DNA of 64,000 bases from Xiphias gladius. Its lineage: Eukaryota; Chordata; Actinopteri; Istiophoriformes; Xiphiidae. The DNA lies in NCBI RefSeq assembly GCF_016859285.1, contig NC_053421.1, forward strand, positions 5,259,100 through 5,323,099. The letters run 5' to 3'. Under the pieces are notes generated by a model. That model was given only the letters and a program-made list of their open reading frames with translations. It searched no databases and had not been told where the DNA came from. Both the position numbers and the translations under genes were made by a program. Below are positions 1 through 12,700 of the stretch, piece by piece. The stretch's first letter is position 1. Every line of letters starts with the position of its first letter.

Positions 1-304
1 GAAAATGAAGCACATTGTTTCACTTCCACTTGATACCCACATACCATGTTTGTGTGCCCTGCACTCTGGTGTCCTAACGAAATATTTGAAAACTTTAAAT
101 ACACAATGTATTTATAGGTAAAATAACACTTGAACCTCCCGGCACTAATTCTGTGTGATTATAGCTAATTGAAGTCTGGCCATTCTATTCTATCTAATTG
201 GAATGCTAAGTGATGCTGTAAATTGATAACCAGCTGCCTCTTTAAGATTGAAAGAATTTAATTGTGACATTATGGATCTCTAATGTTGGTTTCCCTTCCT
301 CCAG

Positions 305-1895
305 ACTTCCAAAACATGCCCAGTGCTATGCGCCCATCAGCTCCAAGGCCCCAGACCTTTAACACCATCCGTCCCACCACCACCACCAACACCCAGGTCC
401 CACGCATGATGGCTTCCCAGCGTATGCGTAAGTATTTCAGTTTTCTGAACACAAGAATCTCCTATATTTTGTACCTTTGTCACTTCTTGTTTGTCACTAG
501 ATGAAGTTTTGATTAAGTGCCTCTTTCTCCTTCCATGTCAGCCACCCAGGCCCTGAGCCAGCGCCCTGCCAGTGCTTCAGCTACTGCTGCCCCAGTGCGT
601 GCCATGCCTCAGTACAAATATGCTGCCAGTGTGCGCAACCCCCAGCAGCACATGGCCTCCCAGCCACAGGTCACCATGCAGCAGGTAAGAATTCCATTGA
701 CTTCCACTTTTTCAGATATTGAAAAAAATGGTAACGTGGTTTTCATTTCTAAACATTTTCATTGCAAATTGGTTTGGATTTTCCAGTAACTGGTGGTGAT
801 TAAATAAGAAATGTGCTTTTGACTACATTTACTGCTTCCTGACAGCAAAACTCGAACCATCTAGATTTCAGACTGCAGTGCCGGTTGAGCATGGTTTACG
901 TGTATTTAGTGCGAACAGTGTATCAGACTGGAGCTGGTGCTCGGGAATGGCTGGATTTAAAAAAAAGTGACATAGTTACTGCGTTAAAATTTTTTCTGTG
1001 TAAAGGGTGAAATCGATACTGTATGACAAAGCATCGCCCACAGGATGGTATAGGAATCTGTTACTTTTGATGTCCATAACTAGGCTTTTTATTTTTCCTT
1101 TTTAACCAAAAATCACTCAAGTTTTTACATGTGGCTAGAATTTGTCCCTCAGCTCAAATCTTTTTTTCCAATCTTTAGCCTGCTGTCCATGTCCAAGGAC
1201 AGGAGCCCCTGACTGCCTCCATGTTGGCTGCTGCCCCTCCTCAGGAACAGAAGCAGATGCTGGGTTAGTACTTTACCTGCTCTGATTTACAACGATCTGA
1301 CGTGAACAGAGGTGTTTTTGGGAAATCGATAGAATTCTTTCTAGTCAACAAGTTATTTTACATGTTAGATATGGTTTCATACATTGAATGCAGTTGTATT
1401 TAAAGTGTTTGTTGATAACTGTTCTTCTTTAGGTGAGCGTCTGTTTCCCCTGATCCAGAACATGCACCCCAGTCTGGCAGGCAAGATCACCGGTATGCTA
1501 CTGGAGATCGACAACTCCGAGCTTCTTCACATGCTGGAGTCACCTGAGTCGTTGCGCTCAAAGGTCAGTTAATGGCTAATCTGTTAGATATATCTCTGGA
1601 AGCTTGTTGACTGAGATTATTTTCTCCTTTGAATTTGCTCATCTTTGAAGTCTGTTCCTCTAGATTTGCACTGGTTGCTGTGTTGCATCTCCACAAAGGA
1701 GGACTCAGTGAACAAACTAGCCTGTTGAGCTTATCATGAAGCTTGAAAGGGTTTAACGTGAAATTCTCCGTATGCAGAGATCCATTAAGTGTTTTGTTGT
1801 TTCAGGTGGATGAGGCTGTTGCTGTGCTTCAGGCCCACCAGGCCAAGGAGGCTGCTCAGAAGTCCACTACCCCCGCTGGTGTTCCCAGTGTTTAA
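305..1895 (+). CDS. pabpc1: Cytoplasmic poly(A)-binding protein, C-terminal exons (partial)
   Basis: Five exons were read in phase: 305-427, 542-684, 1179-1263, 1433-1563 and 1806-1895, with stop TAA at 1893-1895. The first two encode the proline/glutamine-rich linker (it contains [15 protein letters not shown]). The last three encode the MLLE (PABC) peptide-binding domain, with the signature [25 protein letters not shown]1 binds mRNA poly(A) tails through four RRMs, which lie to the left of the window, and recruits PAM2-motif partners such as Paip1, Paip2, eRF3 and GW182 through MLLE. All introns begin GT and end AG. The terminal Gly-Val-Pro-Ser-Val resembles the end of vertebrate PABPC1. 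Fish carry more than one pabpc1 copy, so the a/b paralogue is undecided; pabpc4 is less likely given the rnf19a–spag1–fbxo43–rgs22 synteny. Confidence 0.95.
1433..1563 (+). CDS. pabpc1: pabpc1 exon encoding the MLLE core
   Basis: This exon encodes [13 protein letters not shown] through ESLRSK, the helical core of the MLLE domain that grips PAM2 peptides. The residues shown are nearly the same as in mammalian PABPC1. The acceptor is at 1431-1432 and the donor at 1564-1565. The exon opens by completing a glycine codon split with 1179-1263, and it ends on a whole lysine codon. Confidence 0.93.
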
Positions 1896-2395
1896 GGTTT
1901 GTGTGGTTGAGTGATTTTATTCTTATTCTTTTATTCTCTTTAAGTTCTTGATAGCACAGATGAAAAGATACAAGTAAATGAACTACAGTTTACATCCTTT
2001 TTTGTTTTACAGATTGAGCATTTTGAAACCTGCTTCACCGATGGAAAAAGAGAAAAAAAAATTAAACATTGAAAAAGCTAAAACTCTGAAAACATCGCAA
2101 AATGATAAATTATTTCTTAAAAAAAGAAGAAAACAATTGACTCTGCCAGGTCTAGGGATGGTTTGACTAGACCTTGATTATAAAAAAAAAAAAAAAATTT
2201 GTTGAAAAAAAAAAAAGCAAAATAGAGAAAATTGAAATTATAAATTTGAATGCATTCCTCTGTTTTATGTCATTTTACTGTGTCAGTGCTCAGAATATCA
2301 GCCATGTTCAGGAAGGTGGTAGCTGAGCGTTTTTGAGAGGTGATTTGTATCGTAAACTACTGGCTGTAATAAATTCTCATTCAAAATATATGCCT
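1896..2395 (+). other. pabpc1: pabpc1 3'UTR with spliced last exon and poly(A) signal
   Basis: A donor (GTTTGT, 1897) lies one base after the stop codon, and a pyrimidine-rich acceptor precedes 2013. The final exon, 2013 to about 2395, is therefore noncoding. It is strongly A-rich, especially 2040-2140 and 2180-2240. AATAAA sits at 2368-2373. The splice junction is too close to the stop codon to trigger the usual 50-nt nonsense-decay rule. Confidence 0.8.
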
Positions 2396-2399
2396 CTCT

Positions 2400-2984
2400 G
2401 TTTCATGACTCAGTGTTATTGTCCCCATGAATTTCAATTATCGCAGTAATAGAAGTACACAAAACATTTACACCAGTTTGATATTGTATATGTCTTTACA
2501 GAACACTGTCAGATTTATTTCATTAAACTGCGCTGATTGGGAAGATGTTTTTGTAAGAGTTAATGTTTGTAGTCGCAAGTTATGGTTCATATATTGGCGA
2601 TATGTCAAACCAGGATGGTCTGGGGTCTACACAAATACTAAATATTCACAGAGCAGTTGTCTTCCACCAGGTCAGTTGCTTTCGGTGACAGTTAATCCCT
2701 CCAAGACACAGGACCTTGTGCAATGTCTTGGAACTGACAAAGTGAAGGTGTCAAGAGAAGAGCCTGACTGATATATTGGTTGGCCAATATTGAGCTATCT
2801 CAGATATTGGTGTCAGCATGTATGTTGTCTTATCTGCACTGATTTTAAACTTTGTTTTTTTGTGTGTGGGTTTTTTTTATTTTTTTTAAATGTGTTCCAT
2901 CATGGTGGTGTATGGTGTATTTATGCTAAAAAAATTTCAAAAACATCCACTGATCGGCAGGTCTGCAGACGGAAACCTTTTTGA
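2400..2984. other. Intergenic, no recognised gene
   Basis: A 114-codon frame at 2427-2771 (+) has no recognisable motif and ordinary AT-rich composition, so I treat it as chance. Nothing else stands out before the transposase relic that follows. Confidence 0.5.
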
Positions 2985-3365
2985 TGAGTGGTCAGATTGA
3001 GTATTGTTGCTGACCATGTGCCTCCCTTCATGGCCACAATTCACCATCTTCTAATGGCTGCTTCCAGCATGATAATGTACCATGTCACAAAGCAACAGTC
3101 TCCAACTGGTTTCATCAACATGACAGCTCAGTGTACAGTGAATCCAGTAGAACCCCTTTGGGATGTGGTACAGCAGGAGATTTGCATCATGAATGTGCAG
3201 CTGAAAAACCTGCAGAAATGATGTGATGCAGTCACGTCAACATGGAGCAGAATCTCAAAGGAATGTTTCAAACATCTTGTGGAATCCAGGCCACGAAGAA
3301 CTGAGGCTGGTTTGAGATTAAAGGGAGGCCCTACCCAGTGTTAGAACGGTGTTCCTAATAAATTG
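2985..3365 (+). mobile_element. Tc1-like transposase 3' relic
   Basis: The + strand reads VADHVPPF, then NPVEPLWDVVQQEI and, after a frameshift, a TW.RISKECF-like end. This matches the C-terminal third of fish Tc1 transposases (usual form ...SPDLNPIEHLWDVVEREI...). Most of the DDE catalytic core is degraded: the D-N-A-P-C-H segment is scrambled and stops interrupt the frame. The right side ends in TGTTCCTAATAA, a terminal sequence common at this family's ends. The 5' part of the element was not found. Confidence 0.8.
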
Positions 3366-3723
3366 TATGGTGATTATATATATTTATGATGTAAGGGATA
3401 TGATTTCTGAGACATGAGTGAGCTTATAGCCTTATAGCTTGTCTTTAATGAATACATTGTGCTCTAATATGCACAATGTTTGATGTAATCCATAAATTTT
3501 TTCTTCATGCTTGGTAGTTTAACTTACTTTGATCTCTCAGGCTTAGTAATACAGTTTATTAATGATATTTATGAAGGACTGTTTATTTCGCCTGATGATT
3601 GGTTTTACGGCTGTTTAGCCAGTTGCTATGCACAGAGAAGCATTTGAAGCCCCGTGGCTTGAAGATGACATCAGGCATTATTCTGTTTACCCTTGATTGG
3701 TATACAGAATATATCTATATATC

Positions 3724-3765
3724 TATATATATACATATCTATATATATAGATATGTATATATATA
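3724..3765. repeat. 42-bp perfect AT-rich palindrome
   Basis: Every base from 3724 to 3744 pairs with its mirror in 3745-3765. The centre is CTATATATATAG and the C/G pairs 3734/3755 and 3739/3750 break the pure AT pattern. It sits in a longer (AT)n-type tract. Confidence 0.9.
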
Positions 3766-3931
3766 ATTTTACAACATAGCGAATATTTTAGATAAAAGTA
3801 GAAAACAGAAAATACAAGGCAAACACTGGAAATCTGTGAAACGTGTATTTCCTTTTTACGTTATACATAGACATCAAGGTAGCAATAAAAATAGTTTGTA
3901 CTTATGTTTTCAGTCAATTACTTAATAATGA

Positions 3932-3962
<31 letters not shown>
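3932..3962. repeat. (ATT)n microsatellite
   Basis: About ten uninterrupted ATT units. Confidence 0.95.
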
Positions 3963-3964
<2 letters not shown>

Positions 3965-4069
3965 CATCTGTTTAACAAGTTACATATGAGCTCTTTTGTA
4001 ACGGAAACGTGACAGAAACCAAAAAACCTGGACCATCAGGCAGAGACCATTAGGCTTATTGAACTATGG

Positions 4070-4336
4070 TCAAAATCTCGCGATGCGATTTGAATTTCTG
4101 AGCTAGAACGAGAACAGTGAACAACGGAGCGAGCTCCGTAGGAGCTGTTGTCGTTCGAAACGGAACGGATAGGTGGGACCTAAGACAGGAAAATAAGTGC
4201 TAGTAGCAGTGGGGACGTAATTTGCGGCACTGCAGCGGGGTGACTGATTACTGAACTTAAAATCGTTTTTGGAAAGCAGAACGATTTCTTTCTTCTTTGT
4301 TACTGTCTCCGGAACAATTGTCAGTAGCAACAGACG
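4070..4336 (+). promoter_or_regulatory. rnf19a: CpG-rich patch; possible rnf19a promoter and noncoding first exon
   Basis: CpG density rises sharply here in an otherwise CpG-poor intergenic region. The patch contains TCTCGCGA at 4076-4083, close to the TCTCGCGAGA element of ubiquitous promoters, and ends in a good donor (ACG|GTACGT at 4337). The only + strand gene downstream is rnf19a, whose coding exon begins with a strong acceptor at 22481 and so needs an upstream exon. The link is an inference. It could equally be the promoter of a noncoding RNA or a remnant of a lost neighbour. Confidence 0.35.
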
Positions 4337-4339
4337 GTA

Positions 4340-7300
4340 CGTTCTCATCGTTTCTAGCTAACCTTGCTAGCCAGCTGCTAACGCTCGTTGTGTTTGGTAC
4401 TTAGCTGGCTGGTATTCTGGATACCTTCAGTCAGGCAAGCTGAGACCTATGGAACATTTCTACTGGTTCATAACCAATTATATTTTGCTAACGTCATGTG
4501 TCCTATTTTCTGTTTGGACGTGTACCAGATAGTGATAATTTGTTAGGTAACGTAAAGTGGCATTAAACACAGTTAACTACGTAGCTAACCTAGCTATCAG
4601 TCTAACGTTATAGAGAAGTCGAAGTCAAGTAACAGTACAAAACCTTGGCATTATCATAACCCTTTAAATTATAACAAATGTTGGGACTTGTAGCCAATAC
4701 CAATATATGAATCGCTTGACTTTAGTTTGTAGCCAATTGAAGACGTTGAGTTGTATTTAATCAGCGTCAAGTACTTCAGCAGTGTGTTCAACTTGGGCAG
4801 CGGGGCTGGTTTGCTAATGACTGCCATGACATGATAAAATCAGAAAGCAGCAACAGAAAAAAGTTTTAATTTCTGAGAATTAAACTAAAATGTAAAACAG
4901 GGATATGTGTCAGTGATTAATATGAGAAGTCTCTCAGTTGGGTAGCCAGGTCTTTAATCTCCCTCCCGGATTTTTTTTTTTTTTTTTGACAAATGGAACA
5001 GTTGGTAAGAGTTTGCTTTGCACATCTTATTCTTCTGTATTGTTGGGTTTTTTTTCAGGAGTTACAAAGACAATTTTGTCACAACCTGGGATGCTTCTTG
5101 TAATACTTGCCAATCCAAGATAAAGATGGAGACCACTGCTCACTTAAATAAAAAACACACATAATACAAATATGGATATAGCTTAGGGGTAATGAAGACT
5201 AGACATATTACTTGCAAAGGCTATGAATTAGCAACTGATAACAGCAGATCTCGATCAGCAGGAGAAGAACCAACATGGTCCTTGGGTCAATCTGATCAGC
5301 TTTGTGATATATCTTATAAATGGAAGTTGGATATTTGTATGCCAGGGAGGCACACATACAAATGAAGCTGCAGTTCTTGTGCCATTAATCAGCCTCTGCT
5401 TAAATCTGGAATCTTAAGTTAGAGCACATCTTATTCAGTATGCAGGTGAAGTATTCAGAAAATGTCTGGCTCAGCTACCATTGCTAATTAAGTTCCTAAT
5501 CCTAGCCAAGTCTTTCATTATACAATGGTCACTGAGTATGTTTACAAGTAGGGCAATGTGTGGGAGACCTCAGTTTTAGTCTTTATGGGAATATTTGTAT
5601 AGTAATACTCAGTGTAGACATCACATACTTGAGTTTCGTTAGCCTATAATTGGCTATACCATGTTTGTTAATAAGTCATTGTGAACTGTGCTATTATAGT
5701 AATTATATACGTTGTGAAGCAGAGTAGAAGTTGTCTTAGTTCCCCAGCTGCCTGCCTGCGTAGTTCTTCTGCTTGGCTTATCATCCTTGGCTGAAGAAAG
5801 ACCCAACACTCGGGTTATACATTTTGACACACAAGGCAGCTGCCCTGTCATCGTTGTTTGCTGGTAGTGGCAAGGCAGTATATCAGAAATCGGGAGGGAT
5901 TATGCAGCCACAAGCTGTAATACTCTGGGTTCTCTTTATTGTGGGGACCAAAGCATAGTCCACATACTTTTGAGCTAAGTTAAGAAATGAGCCAGAATAA
6001 AAGCAAAGAATGCCAGAATGCATTTCTCCCACGGTCATTTAGTCAAGGATGTAAAGTTTTGCTCTTTTTAGGATATGAGGTGTTTTGAACACACATGTCT
6101 ACTGCTGGGCCTTATAGCTGACAGTGTTATCACAATTGTATTTCAATACTGAAAACATAAATGATGGGAATGGTTTATTAAAACATTTGTAACAAGTACA
6201 TAACCAAAATTCTTGGTATTGTAAAACTGTTAGTTATGATGTAAATTGTTGTTTGTGAGACTTGCTGTGTTCTCTGGTTACTGGATAAATGTGATGTTTT
6301 TTGATTTTCTTCTTGACAGTTTGACAGTTTGACTACCCAGAGTAGCCCACAGTTTAGCAGGTGGCATTTGTGGTATATCTACCAAGTACTGTATATTGTC
6401 CCAAAGATTGTTTGCACTGTTAAAAACTAGTTGCATATGGCAGCAACTAGGTCCTTACATTTTACTGCACCTTTCAGTGGCAAAGCTCTGTCTTAGAGCA
6501 CTTTCTTATCCTTAATGTTTCCAAAGATGTTTCCATGAGCAATGATCCACAGTTTTTGGCCTATCGAGGCAGTTGTAACCTTTTTAGCCTATATCTGGCA
6601 TTGCTCATCTTTGTTGGGATGCTTTTTTGGGCATATTTCAATGAACAGTCTTCAGTTTTAGGTGAAAATGTGAATAACTTCAAGAATGCCAAATCACTGA
6701 TGTGTACATATGTACAATTTGATCATGTTTGATGTACTTTCTCTATACTCTCTGAATTGGCTATCAACTTACTCGTTCACTTTACAATCTTTCTGCCCTT
6801 CTCTATTACATAGTGTGTATTTGTTTACACTGCAAAGAACTGGACAAATGGAACGTGGAAAGAGGTTAAGATTATGCCTTCTATTTGGATGTTTTTTTTG
6901 GGAGCGCTTTTAGAAAGAATGTAATTCTGCTGTATACTTAACCAACAAATGATATTTCATAATTTAGGAGAAAATATGTAGAAAATTATGGCCATTGCTT
7001 TATGGCTCAGCACTACTGACTACTACGGATGACACTCCCCACAAATATTTATTCGGATGAGACCACATGTATTGTGTTTTATGAGTGCTAGAGGCCGACC
7101 TCCGGAGTCATTGGTGTTTGGGTTTCAGAGGCCTACCTAGGCTTTGCAGCATGTTTTCCAGACCTGCGTGTTCTTCCAAAGAAAGGTCATTAGCCCAGCA
7201 TGGCAACCTGACCTGTGTTCTCTGTGTGTTTGTCAGGACCTGTGTGTGATCTGCCTCTCTTGCACTATGGTAAACACAGCTGCAAGGCTAGGTGGTGGCC

Positions 7301-9090
7301 AATGCATCAGGGTGCTGTCATTGATTATGACATGCATCATGGATTATCAGGAACCTTCAAATGTATATTTGATGCATTGAAGTAGGATGGCGGTTTGATC
7401 AGACATACCAACTCCTGAAGTGGTTGGTAGTTTGTCAGGTGTAAATTCATAGATATTTTCTAGTAACAACCTGTATATAATTTCTGAACTCCTCACAAAA
7501 ACAAAGACTTCTGAACTACAATGCAGAAATACTCAGTTACTTAGTACAATGGAGGATCTCACGTCATCAGCCACTATATAGTGCTGCAGATGGTTTCTTT
7601 CATGAGCTTTCATTTGCTGCTCATTACTTTTGCATCAGACTTCACTAAGCCCCACCCCATTAGTTATGTTGTTACAACTGTCAAGCTTTCAATTTTAGTG
7701 TTCAATAATGCAGTGTTCAATGATATCAGTTGCAATTCATAGTAATAGTATTTTCGAAACAATGGGTACTTCATATCAGGCAGAAGTTGCTTGCAGATTG
7801 ACTCAGCTGTAGGTGGCCATTAGTGCTACCTCAGAGTTGGTTGAAACTGTGGTAGACATAATGATTCCATCTGATTTGTTTTGAAAATCTCCAGTACATG
7901 ATCTGTGCAGAAGATTTGGAAACAAAGAAGCAGCTTTGTTTTTGTTTTGCAGGGTAGAGCTAGTTAACCTTAGTATTATAGTATAGTATTATCAGAGTGT
8001 TATTTCTGTCAAATATAACCCTGTTTTGGATGCTTTATAAAAATAAATAAATTAAAAAAAACATTCTTGGACAAGCAACACAGTTGTTTGATTTAGGCTT
8101 AGTTGTTAGTGCAGTACTTTCAAATGTTTCACTTTTGCAAGGGAAAAGAGTGAGGATGCAAACTACATTATGACTTTAGCAGAGCATGAGCGAGCTGCTG
8201 TTACCCTCAAGTCTGATTTAGGGGATTGGTTACCGCATAGTGGATGAGCCAGTTGTGAACAAAGCTTTTTATAATGTAACCTTTAACCCCACAGAATATT
8301 GCAGCTAACTAATGATACACTGTCCCTGGACTCAGACATAATACAAGGTTTTACTACTGTGGGTAGTAAGCAAGTCAGCCAGGCACAGAAAACTGAAAAA
8401 TTGCTGTTACAATATCCCAGATCCCAAAGTGACTTCATCACGTCTTTTTTTTTTTTTTTTTTTTTGTCCGACCAACAGTGCCAAACTCAAGAATTTTCAA
8501 TTAACTATAATGTAAAACCAAGAAAAGCAGCAAATCCTAACATTCTTTCACATGGAACTCACATTTCTAGAATCTTTGTTTGAAAAAACACTTAAACAAT
8601 TAATTGATTATCAAAATAAATGGCGATTAATTGTTCATTAATTGACTTCATTAGAGCTCTAGTTAGTGGCTTACGTTAAAATGGATAAATATTCTGTATA
8701 ATTCATTCCTTACACTTGTGCATATAAATTTTTGGTTTTGGAAAGACAAATCAAATTACACCACCCCACTAAGTCTGGCAATAATGAGTATTGCTGTGAC
8801 TGTTGCACACCACTTCAGGATATCGAGGAAATTTCCAAGAAAATTTCATTTTTACTTGACTTAAAACTATGCATTTTCACATTAATTTGGGCCATTATCA
8901 TCACAGTATTGCTAAAAAAAGACAAGAGTTGTTTTTCACTTTTCTGTGAAAATCAACCTGTGTAAGCATAAATGCAGTACAGTCACAGTTGAAGTGTACA
9001 GCCCTGCTCTTACACTGATCTAGTGGCAGATGCTTGTTTGAGCATAGGACAGCAAAGTAGATGGTTAGAAAGATGGCTTTTATACATTAA
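4340..9090. other. Noncoding stretch (possible rnf19a intron 1), no gene seen
   Basis: Only short chance frames (under 100 codons) and low-complexity tracts are visible: poly-T at 4972-4987 and 8444-8465. A decayed palindromic fish repeat of the TTAATTGATTA type lies at about 8585-8665. No exon with protein similarity was recognised on either strand. Confidence 0.5.
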
Positions 9091-9092
9091 CT

Positions 9093-9629
9093 GTGGGTTT
9101 TCTGGTACCTGTCTCTATCTCAGATGTTGGTATTAACGGTGTGGCAAAATCTCTCCCACTTAACAAATCTTTATGGTCTTATTTCTCATATTGTTATACC
9201 ACTCCATCCTTACATTTACATATATATTTTTTTGTATCTTTCTTAAGCATTACCAGGGGAAATATATCAAACACTCCCAATTTACCAGTTCATTCCATTC
9301 AAATTCACACCCTCTTCCTGAGCTCTTGGCTCTCTCAGCTGAGCAGAAATGCCAGGATGCTTACCTCATTTCCTCCCCTCTTGAGTGAAGTGGGGGAGGA
9401 AAGGGGGGAAGACTGGGAGGAGGGGGCAGCTGCAGACTGTACTGGCTTTGTTGGGGTTGGAAACTTTTCCTTTTCTTCCCGTCGGCCTGCCTTGCCTGTC
9501 TTTGTACATTCAACAATGCCTTCCCTGTTAAGACTGCCGTTGTTGTGGTTGCTGTTGTTTGCTCTGTTTTTAATCCTTTGTATCTTGAAGGGTCAGAGTC
9601 AAAACACAATGGATGACCAAGTTTTTTGA
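9093..9629 (+). other. 178-codon open frame, probably not a gene
   Basis: The frame is long for this composition. Its predicted product has scattered hydrophobic runs, a Glu/Gly-rich piece from the purine-rich block 9385-9430, and a leucine-rich hydrophobic stretch near the end. I recognise no family, see no splice support and no conserved pattern. The opposite strand is also open over 9361-9657, which suggests biased composition rather than selection. It could instead hold a regulatory element of rnf19a. Confidence 0.2.
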
Positions 9630-9652
9630 TTATTTGTTGCCGAGAGGCTTTA

Positions 9653-9712
9653 TACACCGATCAGCCACAATATTGAAACCGTTTCCTGGTTTGAATGTTG
9701 TGGCCGACCACA
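9653..9712. repeat. Imperfect hairpin carrying a Tc1-type terminal motif
   Basis: The left arm (GATCAGCCACAATATTGAAACC, from about 9659) pairs with 9688-9709 at roughly 18 of 22 positions. The ATCAGCCACAA core is the terminal sequence of a common fish Tc1 family. It is probably a collapsed or solo-end remnant. Confidence 0.6.
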
Positions 9713-12700
9713 CTAGCACAAGGTTAAACCTGTCATTTTAAATACAGCCACTGACCACACCCACAGTGTTGAGCTTGCTCCACACTTTGGTGAAAAGGAG
9801 AGGACACTGTTTGACTTTCATCCCACATCAGTCAATAGCTGCTCAGCTTGCCTGCCAGGAGGTTGCTCTGTGTCTGTTCATGATGCAGTGGAAGCCTCAC
9901 TAATGCAGTGACTGTCCCCAGCCCCATAGAAGCCCAGGAATGTGCATAGAGGCAACATTACACTGGAGACAGGCAGGTCAGGAATGCAGCTGGAGTGATA
10001 CTGACTGGCCGACTAGACTGGCTCAGCTGCTGCATGTTTCACTGTTCACATTTGTCTGTGTGCCAGTCTCACTCTTAGCCTGTCATCACTGTTGTCTCCC
10101 TGCCTGTATACCTATCCCTCTACCAGTCCAACTTTGGATCTAATGTTTTTCAGTTTGTTCCTAGATGTTTCTCTATATCACCATATGTATTTACCTCCTT
10201 GTGTTTTATTTGTGCCTCTTCTATATGTGTTACAGCCGAAATCCTATGAAATAGGATAACAAATTTCACATTGTGCTGTGGCATGACTACCACACCAGAC
10301 AGTAGCTGATGGAGACCTTACAGTGTGTTTGTGGGTGATTTCCTTCGCCCCACTCATATGTAACCCTGCACACACTGCTTACCACTTATGGAAACACAGT
10401 TCACTAGTGAGTCTCTGCTGGCTAACTTTAGACCTAGTAGAATCCCAGCTCTAATTATCAACTGAGGGGAATGATAGGCATTCATCTGCACTGCTGAGTC
10501 ACTCTGGGTGGTCCTCTTCTTTCCGACTCCTAACTAATGAAAGGCGCTGGTTTACTTTCCTTGGTCTAGGAGAGGTGTACCCTTTATAATTTCCCCTTTA
10601 GTTTGGAGTTGATCTGAGCAGGCTTATGTTTAACCGGCATGTCAAAATGGCAGGCAGATAGTCAAGTCTGTTTAACTGATTGCTTGTTTAGTTGGTTTGT
10701 TTTATTTGTATGTAGGTATGAGTCTGTTTTTGAAGGTGTAAGATGTGCTTTTCACGTTGAGCGGACAATGTCAGTCTTTTGCAATATAGGCTCTTGAAAT
10801 GGGTTTTTGTTTGCCCCAAGTGCCTTTTTCTTAGTACAGAAACTGTCATACACATAAGGGGGATTAAATAAACTCTTGGGCCTGTTGTAGTAGTGTTGTT
10901 GCTGAAGCAAGTGTTACACACATTTTATGAATGGCAGATTATGTAGTTTATCACTCAAAGTATATAGAAACTATTATAGAAGGTTTAACTAGCATAACAT
11001 TAATGTGAGACAATATGTTATAGGCAAAACTAAAGATGATAAACCCTGATAAGCTCTAAGGTGACATAACCGTCAGTCAAAATCATATGCTGAGGTGTTG
11101 CTGTGAATGGACATGGTTACATAATTCTTTGCTCTAAAACTAAAAATGTAAAACATGGAAGAAAAACAAACACAGTTGCTCGTGACTTTGTTGTAGACTT
11201 CACAACTGAAGACTCAGTATAAAGGAAAGGAAAGGATGAGAAAGCAAGTTGATTCATTTACATTTTACCCTTTAAACTAAGTAAGAAGTCTAATATATAT
11301 AAATTAATGTCCCACTATATTTGGTGAGTAGGTTTTAATCTCCCCAGTTGGAATGTGGTTTAATAGCATTTATCATATCTGAATTTGAGTCCCTTATTGA
11401 ATTTATTTCAGTGGTTTGTTTGGTTGGAAATGAAGATACTGTTTTTATTTCACTCAGTGCAGTAGTACAACAAATTTCAACTGTTTTGTGTAACAAAAGA
11501 ATTAATTGGCTATTTAAGAATCATTTTTTTATTTTATTTTATGTGAGTACAGAAAATGTATTCAATCCCTAATTTTCTTTAGTTTTAAAGTAAGATTTGG
11601 GTTTGGCTCATTTTTTTTTGTTTTGTCTCAAGGTCTTGTAATTCTTTGTTTAGTTGTGATAATCATTATTGTGTTTCTTTCTTTTTACATGCACAGAAAG
11701 ATATAATTTTCCCCCTAACAACAGCTCTCAGTGCATTCCATACGATTTTTCAGTCGACCTCTCCATTGTCATTTTCTTCTAGAAACATTTTTATTTCATA
11801 TTTCATTCTTGTTTTAAATTGTAAGTAGTTTAAAATACTTTAATTTAACCTTTAATACAAGTTGTGCATTCTCCTCAAAATCTTCCTTCTCTTCTTGCCT
11901 GATTTAGGAACCCATTTATGTTAAATTAAATCATTTTAAGGTTATGGTTATTAGCCACGGTCCTCTACAGGTGCACAATGACCAGCATGCAAAACGTTAT
12001 ACATCCCTATAACTCTTGTGAACATCGAGAGATTAACATAAAATAAGGATAGTGACAAAAGGATTCGAAACAGAATGTCATTAAATTTCTTAGTCTTTTG
12101 CTTCCAATATTGAGGCTCATTCTAAAAAAGCCTTTGAGGGGCTAGAGATGTCAGAGCATCCATAAAGGGAAATCCTAATCTTTACAAAGAGTAGGGCTCT
12201 CTGAAATGGCTGCATAACAGTTACACTCATAATTGAAACTTTTTGTGTTCTGACAACTTTATATAGCTTAGGAGTTATATGTAGGAGTTGTAAAACTTCA
12301 AATTAAGTCAAATTCACTGGTTATATAATGTAAACAGGCCAGTAACCAGAAAACGGAACAAACTACCAGAAACTCATCATTATCAAAATCTGCATCACTG
12401 TCTTAATTAGGCTTTTTCCCATCATTCATTCATTTGTAGGGATCTGAATTCGTGCAGGGTTTTTTTTTGCTTGTGGCACTGTCAGTTGTGTTTGAAGCTC
12501 CAGCATGTTGGCCCCCGACCACCTGCCATGTTGATTAGAGTTGAATATCCCACCAGTCCAGGCTGGCTGGGGCAGGTATGATGGTAACTGGAAATACACG
12601 CATGTGCTATGATACAGATGGTACAGTCACTGTAGAAATCTGTAGTTTTGTTTGGTAGGGGGTCTGGAACTTAACTTTTTCTGTGGACCATGTAGAAGTG

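Noticed and set aside
2427-2771. 114-codon + strand frame after pabpc1
   Set aside because: No motif, no splice context, and downstream of a clear poly(A) signal.
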